From: Bradyrhizobium hereditatis
Lineage (GTDB): Bacteria; Pseudomonadota; Alphaproteobacteria; Rhizobiales; Xanthobacteraceae
Length of the DNA stretch: 64,000 nucleotides
Reading direction: 5' to 3'
NCBI RefSeq assembly: GCF_020329435.1
Contig: NZ_JAGKJK010000005.1
Location: forward strand, 343,501-407,500
Shown here in pieces: positions 17,889 through 26,850 of the stretch. The position numbers and the translations under genes were made by a program. Below the pieces are notes generated by a model that was not told the DNA's origin, searched no databases, and was given only the letters and a program-made list of their open reading frames with translations. Numbering within the stretch: position 1 is the stretch's first letter; the number at the start of each line of letters is the position of its first letter.

Positions 17889-18386
17889 CTAGATTCCATT
17901 GGGAGTAACGGCCATCAGCATCTTGGCCGTCTCAAGCAGAGGTTTCCCAGGCGTCGCACGTGTCTTTCTCGGCACCACAAGGACGACTCCAGTATCTGTC
18001 GGTATACCTGCCTCTAGCAAACTGAAACCGTCTTCGTACTCGTCTTCCGTAATCACGATGGGCCACGCTAAATAGATGCCCCGAAGCGCTAGAGCTGTTT
18101 GTGCGCGAGTCGAGCGGCCCGAGTAATCCGACGGAGGCATAATCAGATCGTTGTAGACGGAAGGCGTTGTCCACATGTCGACGATCAATTGTGCGAGGAG
18201 ATCATTTTGGTACGAGAAATCAGCCACCTTGTCCTGTAAACTTGTTTTCGCATCGGCGTAAATGCCGCGTTTTTTCGGGACTGCGTGCGCCGCCACCGGA
18301 AGCATTGCGCTGCCGGCGGCGGCTCCTGCCAGGAAAAAACGCCGATTGAAGCTTGAATTCGATTGCGACTTGCTCTGCGAGGTCAT
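17889..18386 (-). CDS. Tat-exported hypothetical protein
   Basis: 165 residues from the ATG at 18386, preceded by AGAGAGGGA; a TTG two codons upstream has no spacing to that site. A twin-arginine signal is present (NRRFFLAGAAAGSAM, cleavage near AHA). The mature domain contains DLLAQLIVDMWTTPSVYNDL, GRSTRAQTALALRGIYLAWPIVITEDEYEDG and VVLVVPRKTR. Tat export implies folding, and perhaps cofactor loading, in the cytoplasm. The domain is not recognised; no redox motif is evident. It is on the same strand as the heme-oxygenase-like gene downstream, possibly co-transcribed. Confidence 0.65.
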   Translation of the reverse strand: MTSQSKSQSNSSFNRRFFLAGAAAGSAMLPVAAHAVPKKRGIYADAKTSLQDKVADFSYQNDLLAQLIVDMWTTPSVYNDLIMPPSDYSGRSTRAQTALALRGIYLAWPIVITEDEYEDGFSLLEAGIPTDTGVVLVVPRKTRATPGKPLLETAKMLMAVTPNGI

Positions 18387-19050
18387 GATCAATCCCTCTC
18401 TGCTGAAATCAGTTCGGCATCCTGCCGTCCGGCGCTACAGCGCCACTTGGTTGCACGAAATAGTTACTCACAGTCTATGGTTTGGTATCGGCCGCCATCG
18501 TCGATGCAGCGACCTGTCAGCTGTTTTGGTATTGCGGTAGGATTCAGTTCGACGGAGGAATACGAAGCAAGCCTAGCAGCCGCCATCTCAGTATGGCTGC
18601 GGCTTCCTCCATCAGTGTCGTCTGCTTCCAGTAGGGGCATGATGGCCTTCCTATACTGATCAGATCAGCGCAACGACAGGGACAGCTTCGGGTTGCAAGA
18701 TGTCAAAAACAAGGCTGAGTCCGCGCTAGTACTTTCTTTCGTTCAGCGCCTCCTCGATCGCGCAGCAACAAACGGGAGGTGAGCAGCGGATCGTTTGCAT
18801 GCCCGGGAGACCGCGACTCGGATGGGCGCGGGAGCGCAACGTGGCGGTTGGCCAACGCGAAACGGCTCGGGCATTTTCCTAGAGGCCAGCTCATCTGCCA
18901 GTTAGCTCAACGTATTGGAGTACCGACCGCCCCCGAGCACCGGAACACGCTCTCGCATCGTTTCGGGTGCGGCAAGTTGTGATATGTTGTGCGTTGCAAT
19001 TGGTCTCGTCTTGTAGCGCGAGCTACTTGAACAGGTAAGGGGCATTTGCC
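18387..19050. other. long gap between divergent genes
   Basis: 664 bases between the Tat-exported gene (leftward) and the cyclase gene (rightward). No open frame here has convincing codon bias or a ribosome site. It must hold both promoters. No repeat family member was recognised. Confidence 0.4.
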
Positions 19051-22000
19051 GTGACGAGAGCAACCACAGACGTAGCCGAGTGGTTGGACCAGCACGGCCT
19101 GGGTCGGTACGCCCAAACGTTTATCGAAAACAATATTGATTGCGCCGTATTGCCGGATTTGACGGAGAATGACCTCAAGAACCTCGGGGTCTCTTTAGGT
19201 CACCGCAAGACGCTGCTCAGGGCCATCGAAACATTGGCGGCAGCGCGCCAGGCGAGCACAACAGCGGCCGCTGCGCAGCCTGTTGCGGAGGCACTCCCTC
19301 CGTCGGAGCATCGCGAAGCAGAACGCCGTCAGATTACAGTGTTGTTCTGTGACCTCGTGGGGTCGACGCAGATTTCAGAGAAATTGGACCCCGAGGATCT
19401 TCAGGTACTTATTGACTCCTATCGGAGCGCATGCACGGCGGCGATCAGGCGCTACGAAGGTCACGTAGCGAGGTACTTCGGCGATGGTGTGATGGCGTTT
19501 TTCGGTTATCCCCGCGCGCATGAGGACGACCCTGTTCGTGCTGTGCACGCTGCGCTGGAGATGCTCTCCGCAGTCGCGAATATCCCGGGACCAGTCACTC
19601 TGGCTTCGCGGGTGGGCATCAGCTCGGGCCCAGTCGTCGTTGGCGAAATCGCGGGCAGTGGTACTGCAACGACGATGGATTGGATGGATGCGGTGGGGAA
19701 GACGCCGAATATTGCCGCGCGTCTGCAGGCACTTGCCACGCCCAACACTTTAGTCATCTCAGAGTCGACGAAACGTCTCGTGTCGGCAGCGTTCGACCTC
19801 CAAGACCTCGGCCCCCAGGAACTCAAAGGCGTAGCCAGACCTGTTCACGTGTACCGCGTGCTGGGTGCGACGCATACCGGAAGCCGCTTCGAGGCGGCGC
19901 ATGGAGGCTCCCTTACGCCACTCGCCGGGCGTTCAACCGAATTGAACCTATTGGTCGATAAATGGAAGAAAGCGAAAGAGGGTGACGGGCAAGTCGTTTT
20001 GGTTTCGGGTATCCCCGGAGTCGGAAAATCACGACTGATCCACGAGCTAAAGTCGAACATCCAGCACGAACCATGCTTTGTGCTGCAGCATCAGTGTTCG
20101 CCCTATCATAGTCAGAGCGCGTTTTTTCCGATCATCGAGCGCATTGAACAGTCCGCCAAATTAACGGCTGGCGACTCAGATGCGGAGAAACTTGCCAAAC
20201 TTAAAGCCTACCTAGCCAATTCCGGCGACGATTCGATTGAGACAACGCTGCTGATCGCCAATCTGTTGTCAATTCCGATTCAAAACCACCACGAACTGTC
20301 GGAGCTTACGCCGCAACAGATCAAGAATAGGACGGTCAGCAAGCTTGTCGACATGATCCTGGCTCTCTCCGCCCAGCGCCCGACGCTGTGCATTTTCGAG
20401 GATGTGCACTGGATAGATCCCACAAGCCTCGAGTTGCTTGAGCTGATCATAAACCAGATCGACGACGCCCGCGTCCTGCTTGTTGTCTCCCACAGGCCTG
20501 AGTTCCGACCCACGTGGTCCACTCATTCGAACGTGGCTATGCACTCCCTCACTCGATTGTCGCGCAGCGAGGTGACGGGGATGATCAGAGATATTCTGGG
20601 GGGCCAAAGCATTCCCCAAGAGACTCTCGATCAAGTTATCGAAAAATCCGACGGCGTACCGCTGTTTATTGAAGAACTGACAAGTAGCATCCTGAGCGCG
20701 CCAACAGGAAGCCGACCTGGAGAGATGGATATTGACCGAACGGCGGCACCGCCACTGGTGCCAAGTGTTCCGGAGACACTGCATGACGCCCTGATGGAGC
20801 GGCTCGATCGTGTCCCGCAGGGACGCAGACTAGCGCAAATCGCCGCGGTGATTGGGCGCGAGTTTTCTTATGATCTCTTATCAGTGGCACTGCGGATTAG
20901 CGAAGGCGAGATGCACCAGTCGCTCTTGCGGCTCGAGGAGGCTGGCATCATTTATCGGGTCGGCATTTCGCCTTTCATCCGTTTCGCCTTCAAACATGCC
21001 TTATTGCGTGACGCAATCTACAACTCGCTCCTTAGGAGCTCGAGACGACAGATCCACGGGGAGATTGCAGCGATTTTGGCGGATCAATTTGGCGAGTTCG
21101 TTGAAAATCGACCCGAGATACTGGCCTACCACTATAGTGAAGGAGGAAACGACGCGTTGGCGGTGCGTTGGTGGTTCAAGTCCGGGCAGCACGCGCTCGC
21201 CTATTCCGCCAATGTCGAAGCAATATCTCATTATCGGAAGGCCCTGGAGGCCTTGAGCGCTTTGCCGGACTCGCCCGCGCGCGACAAGCAGGAGAGTGAG
21301 ATTCAGTTGGCGCTGGGCATCCCACTCATTGCTGTTCGAGGATATCCAGCCGAAGAAACGCGCGAAGCGTTCGCGCGGGCTCGTACCCTGTGCCTCAAGC
21401 TGGACAGCCGTCCTGAGTATTTCCAAGCGCTATTCGGTGAGTGGGGAAATCGGTGGATGGGCGGCAAGAACGATGAAGCGCTGAGTATGGCCAATGAGTT
21501 TCTGTCGAGATCACGGGCATCCACCGATTCGGTTCCGTTGATGATGGCTCATCGGGTCATGGGAAGCACACTATTAACGATCGGTGAGTTTCAGTCATCG
21601 AAGCAGCACTTCGAGGAGTCCATTGCACTTTCGAAGCGAAAAGGCCAACGGCTAGACAGCCTCTACATGGTGGAACCCCAAGCGGCCTCGCTGCTCCTTC
21701 TATCTTGGGATTTGTGGTTTCTGGGCTATCCCGATCAAGCGCTATCTCGCGTTTCGGAAGCTCTTGCCTTGGCCCGAGAGCTCGCGCAGCCGTACGCCAT
21801 AGCCTTCGCCCATTACATGACCTCCGTCGTGCATCTCCTCCGCGGCGAGCCTGATCGCGCTCTTGCCAGCGCTGAACAAAGTCTCGAAATGTCATGGGAG
21901 CAACGGTTCTCGCTATACATCCTTCTCTCTCAGATTTCTCGTGGCCGTGCACTTGCCGGCCTCGGTCAAATCGCGGAGGCTCAGGCCCAAATCAAGCTGG

Positions 22001-22461
22001 GACTCGAGGAAGCGCGCAGGAAAGGCGTCGGCTACATGCTTCCCATGATGAATAGCTGGTTGGCTGACGCGCATGCTCAGTCCGGCGATCATGAAACCGC
22101 GTTGTCGATTGTCGAGCAAATAATAGCCAATACGAATGATCAGACGGGCCGGTCATGGGAAGCTGAATTGCATCACCAAAGAGCAAGCATTCTTCTGGCA
22201 CTCGACCCAGCAAGAGTGGGCGAAGCTGAAGCAGATTTGAGGCAAGCGATTGAGGTGGCACGTCGTCAAAGCGCCAAGTCATTGGAATTGCGAGCAGCTA
22301 GCACCTTGGCCGAGATTTGGCGAACGCAAGAGAGATTTGATGAGGCACGAGATCTGATTGGACCGGTCTATCGCTGGTTTCATGAAGGCGCTGATACTAA
22401 GGACCTGATGCGTGCGCGCGAGATTCAGCTGGGCCTTACTGATTCCGGCAGGTTGGGCTAA
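19051..22461 (+). CDS. SAM domain - class III cyclase - AAA ATPase - TPR protein
   Basis: 1136 residues. Residues 1-65 form a SAM domain (VAEWLDQHGLGRYAQTFIEN, LTENDLKNLGV, GHRKTLLRAI). Residues ~92-270 are a class III adenylate/guanylate cyclase with metal-binding Asp101 (VLFCDLVGST) and Asp145 (RYFGDGVMAFFG). Residues ~290-560 are a STAND-type ATPase with Walker A GIPGVGKS (320-327) and Walker B LCIFED (447-451). Residues ~700-1130 are TPR-like helical repeats. There is no membrane segment. The layout suggests an NTPase-gated cyclase; the input signal is unknown. The GTG start at 19051 follows a plausible AGGTAAGGGGC ribosome site. Confidence 0.9.
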   Translation: MTRATTDVAEWLDQHGLGRYAQTFIENNIDCAVLPDLTENDLKNLGVSLGHRKTLLRAIETLAAARQASTTAAAAQPVAEALPPSEHREAERRQITVLFCDLVGSTQISEKLDPEDLQVLIDSYRSACTAAIRRYEGHVARYFGDGVMAFFGYPRAHEDDPVRAVHAALEMLSAVANIPGPVTLASRVGISSGPVVVGEIAGSGTATTMDWMDAVGKTPNIAARLQALATPNTLVISESTKRLVSAAFDLQDLGPQELKGVARPVHVYRVLGATHTGSRFEAAHGGSLTPLAGRSTELNLLVDKWKKAKEGDGQVVLVSGIPGVGKSRLIHELKSNIQHEPCFVLQHQCSPYHSQSAFFPIIERIEQSAKLTAGDSDAEKLAKLKAYLANSGDDSIETTLLIANLLSIPIQNHHELSELTPQQIKNRTVSKLVDMILALSAQRPTLCIFEDVHWIDPTSLELLELIINQIDDARVLLVVSHRPEFRPTWSTHSNVAMHSLTRLSRSEVTGMIRDILGGQSIPQETLDQVIEKSDGVPLFIEELTSSILSAPTGSRPGEMDIDRTAAPPLVPSVPETLHDALMERLDRVPQGRRLAQIAAVIGREFSYDLLSVALRISEGEMHQSLLRLEEAGIIYRVGISPFIRFAFKHALLRDAIYNSLLRSSRRQIHGEIAAILADQFGEFVENRPEILAYHYSEGGNDALAVRWWFKSGQHALAYSANVEAISHYRKALEALSALPDSPARDKQESEIQLALGIPLIAVRGYPAEETREAFARARTLCLKLDSRPEYFQALFGEWGNRWMGGKNDEALSMANEFLSRSRASTDSVPLMMAHRVMGSTLLTIGEFQSSKQHFEESIALSKRKGQRLDSLYMVEPQAASLLLLSWDLWFLGYPDQALSRVSEALALARELAQPYAIAFAHYMTSVVHLLRGEPDRALASAEQSLEMSWEQRFSLYILLSQISRGRALAGLGQIAEAQAQIKLGLEEARRKGVGYMLPMMNSWLADAHAQSGDHETALSIVEQIIANTNDQTGRSWEAELHHQRASILLALDPARVGEAEADLRQAIEVARRQSAKSLELRAASTLAEIWRTQERFDEARDLIGPVYRWFHEGADTKDLMRAREIQLGLTDSGRLG

Positions 22462-22552
22462 GTCCACTGAAGTGATGTGCGAATGGTTCGGCGTGGCTCG
22501 CACATCCAGGACTGCAGCGACCCTGTGACGGCATAGCCGCGTTCACCGATGA

Positions 22553-22747
22553 TGTCTTCGACCTGACGCCGTGCAGCGGCTGGATGCCGGATGGCCGGAG
22601 CATGTAGGCAGCCTTGAACGGCAGCTTGAACAGATCATCGGGCTGCGCCCGACCGCCAGCACCTCTGCAACGCCGGCATCGATCAGGCATTCGCGCAGAA
22701 ACGCCCTGCCCGACCATGCCGGCGGCGCCGAATAAAATTGCTTTCAT
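22553..22747 (-). pseudogene. remnant of a NAD(P)-binding epimerase-type oxidoreductase
   Basis: Starts [16 protein letters not shown], the Rossmann start of YwnB-like NAD(P)H-binding proteins. One extra T after GGCGTT shifts the frame; removing it restores LRECLIDAGVAEVLAVGR. Most of the gene is then missing, and a later piece, LFKLPFKAAYMLRPSGIQPL then HGVRSKT, follows; the C terminus is lost. The remnant's ATG overlaps the stop of the upstream alpha/beta hydrolase gene, so the pair was once a coupled operon. Confidence 0.85.
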
Positions 22748-23568
22748 GACCTTATGAACGCGAGCAGGTCGGCGTTGATGGTGGCCGCTTCCGTCGTCGG
22801 CATGCCGTGCGGAAAGCCCTTGTAGGTTTTCAGCGTGCCGTTCTTGAGAAGCTTTGCCGACAATGGCGCGGAGTCCTCGTAAGGCACGATCTGGTCGTCA
22901 TCGCCATGCATCACCAGAACCGGCACGTTGATCTTCTTGAGGTCCTCGGTGAAGTCGGTCTGCGAGAAGGCGACGATGCCATCGTAATGCGCTTTCGCGC
23001 CGCCCATCATGCCCTGCCGCCACCAGTTCTGGATGACGGCCTCCGACGGCTTGGCGCCCGGCCGGTTGTAGCCGTAGAACGGGCCGGCCGCGATGTCGCG
23101 GTAGAATTGCGAGCGGTTGGCCGCGACCTGCGCCTGGAAATCGTCAAACACCTGCTTGGGCAGGCCGCCGGGATTGGCTGGCGTCTGCACCATCAGCGGC
23201 GGCACCGCGGCGATGATCACCGCCTTCGCCACCCGGCTCTCACCGTGGCGGGCGATGTAGTGGACGACCTCGCCGCCCCCGGTGGAATGGCCGACATGAA
23301 CGGCGTTGTTCAGATCGAGATGCGCGGTCAGGGCGGCGAGGTCGTCGGCGTAGTGGTCCATGTCGTGGCCATCGGCCACCTGGCTGGACCGTCCATGGCC
23401 GCGGCGGTCATGGGCGATGACCCGAAAGCCGTTGTTCAGGAAGAACAGCATCTGCGCGTCCCAGTCGTCTGACGACAGCGGCCAGCCGTGGCTGAACACG
23501 ATGGGCTGTCCCTTGCCCCAATCCTTGTAGAAGATCTCGACGCCGTCTTTGGTCGTGATCGTGGGCAT
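22744..23568 (-). CDS. alpha/beta hydrolase (non-haem chloroperoxidase / arylesterase type)
   Basis: 274 residues. The catalytic triad is Ser95 in GHSTGGGE, Asp225 in [10 protein letters not shown], and His254 in GFPHGMPT. The N terminus ([20 protein letters not shown]) and the oxyanion-side [11 protein letters not shown] match cofactor-free haloperoxidase-like esterases. The true activity is probably ester or perester hydrolysis; substrate is unknown. No signal peptide. It is full length. Its stop overlaps the start of a broken oxidoreductase gene; upstream on the same strand is a small membrane-protein gene. Confidence 0.93.
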   Translation of the reverse strand: MPTITTKDGVEIFYKDWGKGQPIVFSHGWPLSSDDWDAQMLFFLNNGFRVIAHDRRGHGRSSQVADGHDMDHYADDLAALTAHLDLNNAVHVGHSTGGGEVVHYIARHGESRVAKAVIIAAVPPLMVQTPANPGGLPKQVFDDFQAQVAANRSQFYRDIAAGPFYGYNRPGAKPSEAVIQNWWRQGMMGGAKAHYDGIVAFSQTDFTEDLKKINVPVLVMHGDDDQIVPYEDSAPLSAKLLKNGTLKTYKGFPHGMPTTEAATINADLLAFIRS

Positions 23569-23658
23569 TAGAATTCTCCTCTTGCTTGGTTGCTGATAAC
23601 GACCCGCACAGCGGCGAACCGACGTTCGCCGTGCGACAGGCCGGTCGATAGAGTTCGG

Positions 23659-24147
23659 TTAGGCCGGACGGAAGCGCCGCCACACGCCAATGATCATGAT
23701 GACGAAGAATACCAGCACGACGCCCTGCGCAACGGCGAACGGCGGCTCGGCCGGCGGGACGCTCGGCGCCAACGCATGCAGGAACGGCACTTTCAGGAAG
23801 CTCTGGATCACCAGCACAAAGACGTTGAGGTAAAGCGAGACCAGCGCGGTCAGCACGTAGATCCAGCGCCACGGCCCCGCCAGCTTCATGACATAGAGCG
23901 CGATGCAGGCAATCGCGAGCAGGATCAGCGAGAGAATGCCGATCATGTGCGAAGGCAACAGCTTTTCGGACAGGAAAGGCGGAATCACAAAGCCGGTGGC
24001 GCTGGTCAGGATGGTGAACACGAGGAAGATCGTGGTGAGGCCGTCTTGACGCTTCGATCCGAGCATTCCGAACATCACGACAATACCCGCGACGATCGCA
24101 ATCAGGCTGATGATCGTATGAATCAATATCACCGTCGCCACACTCAT
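23659..24147 (-). CDS. four-helix integral membrane protein
   Basis: 162 residues with four or five predicted transmembrane segments (VILIHTIISLIAIVAGIVVM; IFLVFTILTSATGFVIPPFL; IGILSLILLAIACIALYVMK; WIYVLTALVSLYLNVFVLVI; VVLVFFVIMIIGVW) and few charged residues between. The family is not recognised. It precedes the alpha/beta hydrolase by 90 bases on the same strand, so the two may be co-transcribed. Confidence 0.75.
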   Translation of the reverse strand: MSVATVILIHTIISLIAIVAGIVVMFGMLGSKRQDGLTTIFLVFTILTSATGFVIPPFLSEKLLPSHMIGILSLILLAIACIALYVMKLAGPWRWIYVLTALVSLYLNVFVLVIQSFLKVPFLHALAPSVPPAEPPFAVAQGVVLVFFVIMIIGVWRRFRPA

Positions 24148-24257
24148 GATGCGCCCCCTCGTTGGAAACTTGGAAAGACGTTACGATGCGTGATGGAAAA
24201 TTTCCACACGCTTTGCGTGAGGCGTTGGCAATGCAGGCATGTGCGCGCAGAAATGAC

Positions 24258-24281
24258 GCATCAACCAAAGTAGTATGATGC
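24258..24281. promoter_or_regulatory. palindromic candidate operator
   Basis: Inverted arms GCATCA (24258-24263) and TGATGC (24276-24281) with a 12-base spacer, about 110 bases upstream of the membrane-protein start. It could bind a dimeric regulator. No regulator gene is adjacent, so the identification is weak. Confidence 0.3.
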
Positions 24282-24337
24282 ACGAAATTTGCACGTTTGT
24301 CACAAATGCCGACAAAGCCGCCGCTGCCGCCGCTACA

Positions 24338-26044
24338 TCAAAGCGACGGCTTCATTGCATCGGCGAGATAGAAGTGCAGCGCGGCGACGACCTGCGCTCC
24401 CTCGCCGATCGCGCCACCGACGCGCTTGACCGAGCCGGAGCGCACGTCACCCACCGCGAACACGCCAGGCACCGACGTCTCGAGCGCTGACACCTGTTGC
24501 CCATCCTTCTTTTGGCACTGCGCGCCCGTCACCACGAAGCCGCCGCGATCGACCATGACGCCGCAGCCCTCGAGCCAGCCGGTGGCGGGATCGGCGCCGA
24601 CGAACAGAAAGAGATTGCGGATATCAAGCGAATGCTCCTCGGGCGCAAGGCGGCTGCGCCAGCGCACGCGCGCCAGCGAAGCGTCGTCATCGCCTTCGAG
24701 GCCGACCACTTCGGTATTGAACATCAGCTCGATATTGTCAGTCGCCTCGATGCGCTCGATCAGGTAGCGCGACATGCTGGCCCCGAGGCCGCCGCCACGA
24801 ATGATCATGTAGACCTTGCGCGCGTGGCTGGAGAGAAACACCGCGGCTTGCCCTGCAGAATTGCCGCCGCCGACCAGCACGACATCCTGGCCGAGGCACA
24901 GTTTTGCTTCGATCGGAGAGGCCCAGTACCAGACCCCGCGTCCCTCGAATTTCTCGAGATTGGCGATCTCGGGCCGGCGATAGCGCGCCCCGCTCGCAAC
25001 CACGACGGATTTGGCCCGCATCGACTTTCCGCAGTCAGTCGCCAGGTGGAAGACGCCATCGCTGCGGCTGCAATCGAGCGACCTGATGGAGACAGGGATC
25101 AGCATCTCGGCACCGAACTTTTGCGCCTGGTTGAAGGCGCGCCCGGCCAGCGCCTGCCCCGAAATGCCGGTCGGAAAGCCCAGATAGTTTTCGATCCTGG
25201 CGCTGGCGCCGGCCTGGCCGCCGAACGCGCGTGCGTCGAACACGGCAACCGACAATCCCTCTGATGCCGCATAGACTGCGGTCGCCAGCCCCGCCGGTCC
25301 GCTGCCGACCACGGCGACATCGTAGAGCTTTTCATGGTTGTGCTCGCCGATCATGCCGATCGCGTAGGCAATCGCCGGCTCGGACGGATTGCGCAGCACC
25401 CGGCCGTCCGGGCAGACGACCAGCGGCAGGTCGGCGCGCGAGGTGGCATAACGCGCGACGAGGTCGGCGGCGTCCTTGTCGGCGGCGGGATCGAGCACGT
25501 GATGCGGCTGGCCGTTGCGTGCCAGAAAATTCTGCAGCCGCGCCGTGTCGCCGAGCGAGGCCGGGCCGATCAGCACCGGGCCGCCGGCGCCGCCCTGAAT
25601 CAGGCTGACCCGGCGCAGGATCAGCGCGCGCATGATGCGCTCGCCGAGCTCGGCCTCGGCAACCAGAAGCGCACGCAATTGATCCGGCGGAATCAGAAGC
25701 GTCTCGACATCGCCATCGGCATGGCCGTCGACCAGCGCGATGCGGCCGGAAAGCTGACCGATCTCGGCCAGGAATTGTCCGGGCCCCTGATCGATGATGG
25801 GCGTGATATGGCCGAGGCCGTCGCGCTGGGTGATCGTAACCGTGCCTGACAGCACCACGAACATACCGGGACCGACCTTGCCGGTCTCGAACAAGGCTTC
25901 GCCGTCCCTATAGCTGCGCAGATCGCCGAACCGGCGCATTCGCTCGATTTCCTGCTGGGTCAGCGTCGGAAAAGTCTGTTCGTGACGTGGAAACGCGTAA
26001 GCATTAACGCCAGCCGCCGGAGCGGTCGTGATATCTGCACTCAT
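24338..26044 (-). CDS. cyclic nucleotide-binding domain fused to TrxR-like FAD oxidoreductase
   Basis: 568 residues. Residues ~25-145 form a cNMP-binding fold (PGMFVVLSGTVTITQRDG, PGQFLAEIGQLSGR). Residues ~155-225 resemble a degenerate thioredoxin-like segment with no CXXC. Residues ~240-560 are a two-dinucleotide-domain flavoprotein: FAD motif VVGSGPAGLATA (from 246) and NADPH motif VLVGGGNSAGQAA (from 389), ending GVFAVGDVRSGSVKRV. Where thioredoxin reductase has its redox-active CATC, this protein has GVWYWASPIEAKLC, so no disulfide reduction is possible by the usual route. The physiological electron acceptor is unknown. It is transcribed alone, away from the next leftward gene. Confidence 0.9.
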   Translation of the reverse strand: MSADITTAPAAGVNAYAFPRHEQTFPTLTQQEIERMRRFGDLRSYRDGEALFETGKVGPGMFVVLSGTVTITQRDGLGHITPIIDQGPGQFLAEIGQLSGRIALVDGHADGDVETLLIPPDQLRALLVAEAELGERIMRALILRRVSLIQGGAGGPVLIGPASLGDTARLQNFLARNGQPHHVLDPAADKDAADLVARYATSRADLPLVVCPDGRVLRNPSEPAIAYAIGMIGEHNHEKLYDVAVVGSGPAGLATAVYAASEGLSVAVFDARAFGGQAGASARIENYLGFPTGISGQALAGRAFNQAQKFGAEMLIPVSIRSLDCSRSDGVFHLATDCGKSMRAKSVVVASGARYRRPEIANLEKFEGRGVWYWASPIEAKLCLGQDVVLVGGGNSAGQAAVFLSSHARKVYMIIRGGGLGASMSRYLIERIEATDNIELMFNTEVVGLEGDDDASLARVRWRSRLAPEEHSLDIRNLFLFVGADPATGWLEGCGVMVDRGGFVVTGAQCQKKDGQQVSALETSVPGVFAVGDVRSGSVKRVGGAIGEGAQVVAALHFYLADAMKPSL

Positions 26045-26119
26045 TATCGTCGCCCAAAAAAGAAACAGTGATGATGCAGAGAGCGTGCCAGAACGACGTG
26101 AGCGAATTTTGTCTTGATG

Positions 26120-26320
26120 TTACGAGGTTGGCTTTTCTCCGCTGGCGTCATCTAGGGACGCATCGGCGTTTTCGGTAGATCCGGCATCACTACGCCCGCG
26201 CGCCTGCGCCTTCCGCCGCTTGAGGTTTTCGCGGAGCGCCTGCTTCAGCCTGTCGCGTCGCGAACCCTTCACATCCGCGCCGGTCTTTTCTGTGCCTTTG
26301 CCTTGATCGCCCTTCGTCAT
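26120..26320 (-). CDS. small basic hypothetical protein
   Basis: 66 residues from the ATG at 26320, preceded by CGGAG. The central RRDRLKQALRENLKRRKAQA is a strongly basic amphipathic helix; both termini are hydrophilic and probably disordered. Short proteins with an LRENLKRRKxQARGR core are conserved in Bradyrhizobium and relatives and have no assigned function. RNA or DNA binding is plausible from composition only. Confidence 0.65.
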   Translation of the reverse strand: MTKGDQGKGTEKTGADVKGSRRDRLKQALRENLKRRKAQARGRSDAGSTENADASLDDASGEKPTS

Positions 26321-26664
26321 CACTCCGCCGATCTGCCTTGGTCGAGGCGGCGCAACACGCCGTTGGCCTCGCGGCCGAACATAACGGGTTTTGCCGTCCC
26401 TCTCCCGCCATGACCCGTGCTGCCGCCGCAAGTCAATACGAGGTCACGATTCGGCGCCGCGGATGCCGGCGAAGATGACCGGGAACCCGGTCAGCAGCGG
26501 GGTAGACCGCTCTGGCGGCGTCCACCGAAGGCAGCCGCCGACTTTTTGATGATTTTAGGCCCTTTCCGGCCCGCCCACGCGCTTGCGCCAGAGGGGCCCT
26601 TGTGGCAAGAACCGGCCGCCTAGTGGGCGGCCATTTAGGCCGATTCCCCGTCAATACCGACCGT
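26321..26664. other. gap upstream of tRNA-Thr
   Basis: 344 bases with no convincing gene. Just before the tRNA, around 26611-26637, a GC-rich inverted pair occurs (GGCCGCC and GGGCGGCC). The tRNA promoter should be here. Confidence 0.35.
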
Positions 26665-26739
26665 GCTGCCGTAGCTCAGTGGTAGAGCACTCCATTGGTA
26701 ATGGAGAGGTCGACAGTTCAATCCTGTCCGGCAGCACCA
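26665..26739 (+). tRNA. tRNA-Thr (GGT)
   Basis: A 75-nt cloverleaf with encoded CCA. Acceptor GCTGCCG pairs with CGGCAGC; anticodon stem CTCCA/TGGAG encloses loop TTGGTAA, giving anticodon GGT; the T arm has CAGTTCAATCCTG. No partial duplicate of its 3' end was noticed elsewhere in the window, so no island end is claimed. Confidence 0.96.
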
Positions 26740-26850
26740 GCTTTCCCCCGAAACATCAGCCACAAGGCCCCGGCGCGTCGGGCTGCGGTGGTCATTCGCT
26801 TCCTCAAAGCATTGCGATTTCTTAAGCTCGTCGCGCCTTCTGCAGAACGA

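Noticed and set aside
26665..26739. tRNA-Thr as an island attachment site
   Set aside because: No duplicate of the tRNA 3' end, no integrase and no composition shift found.
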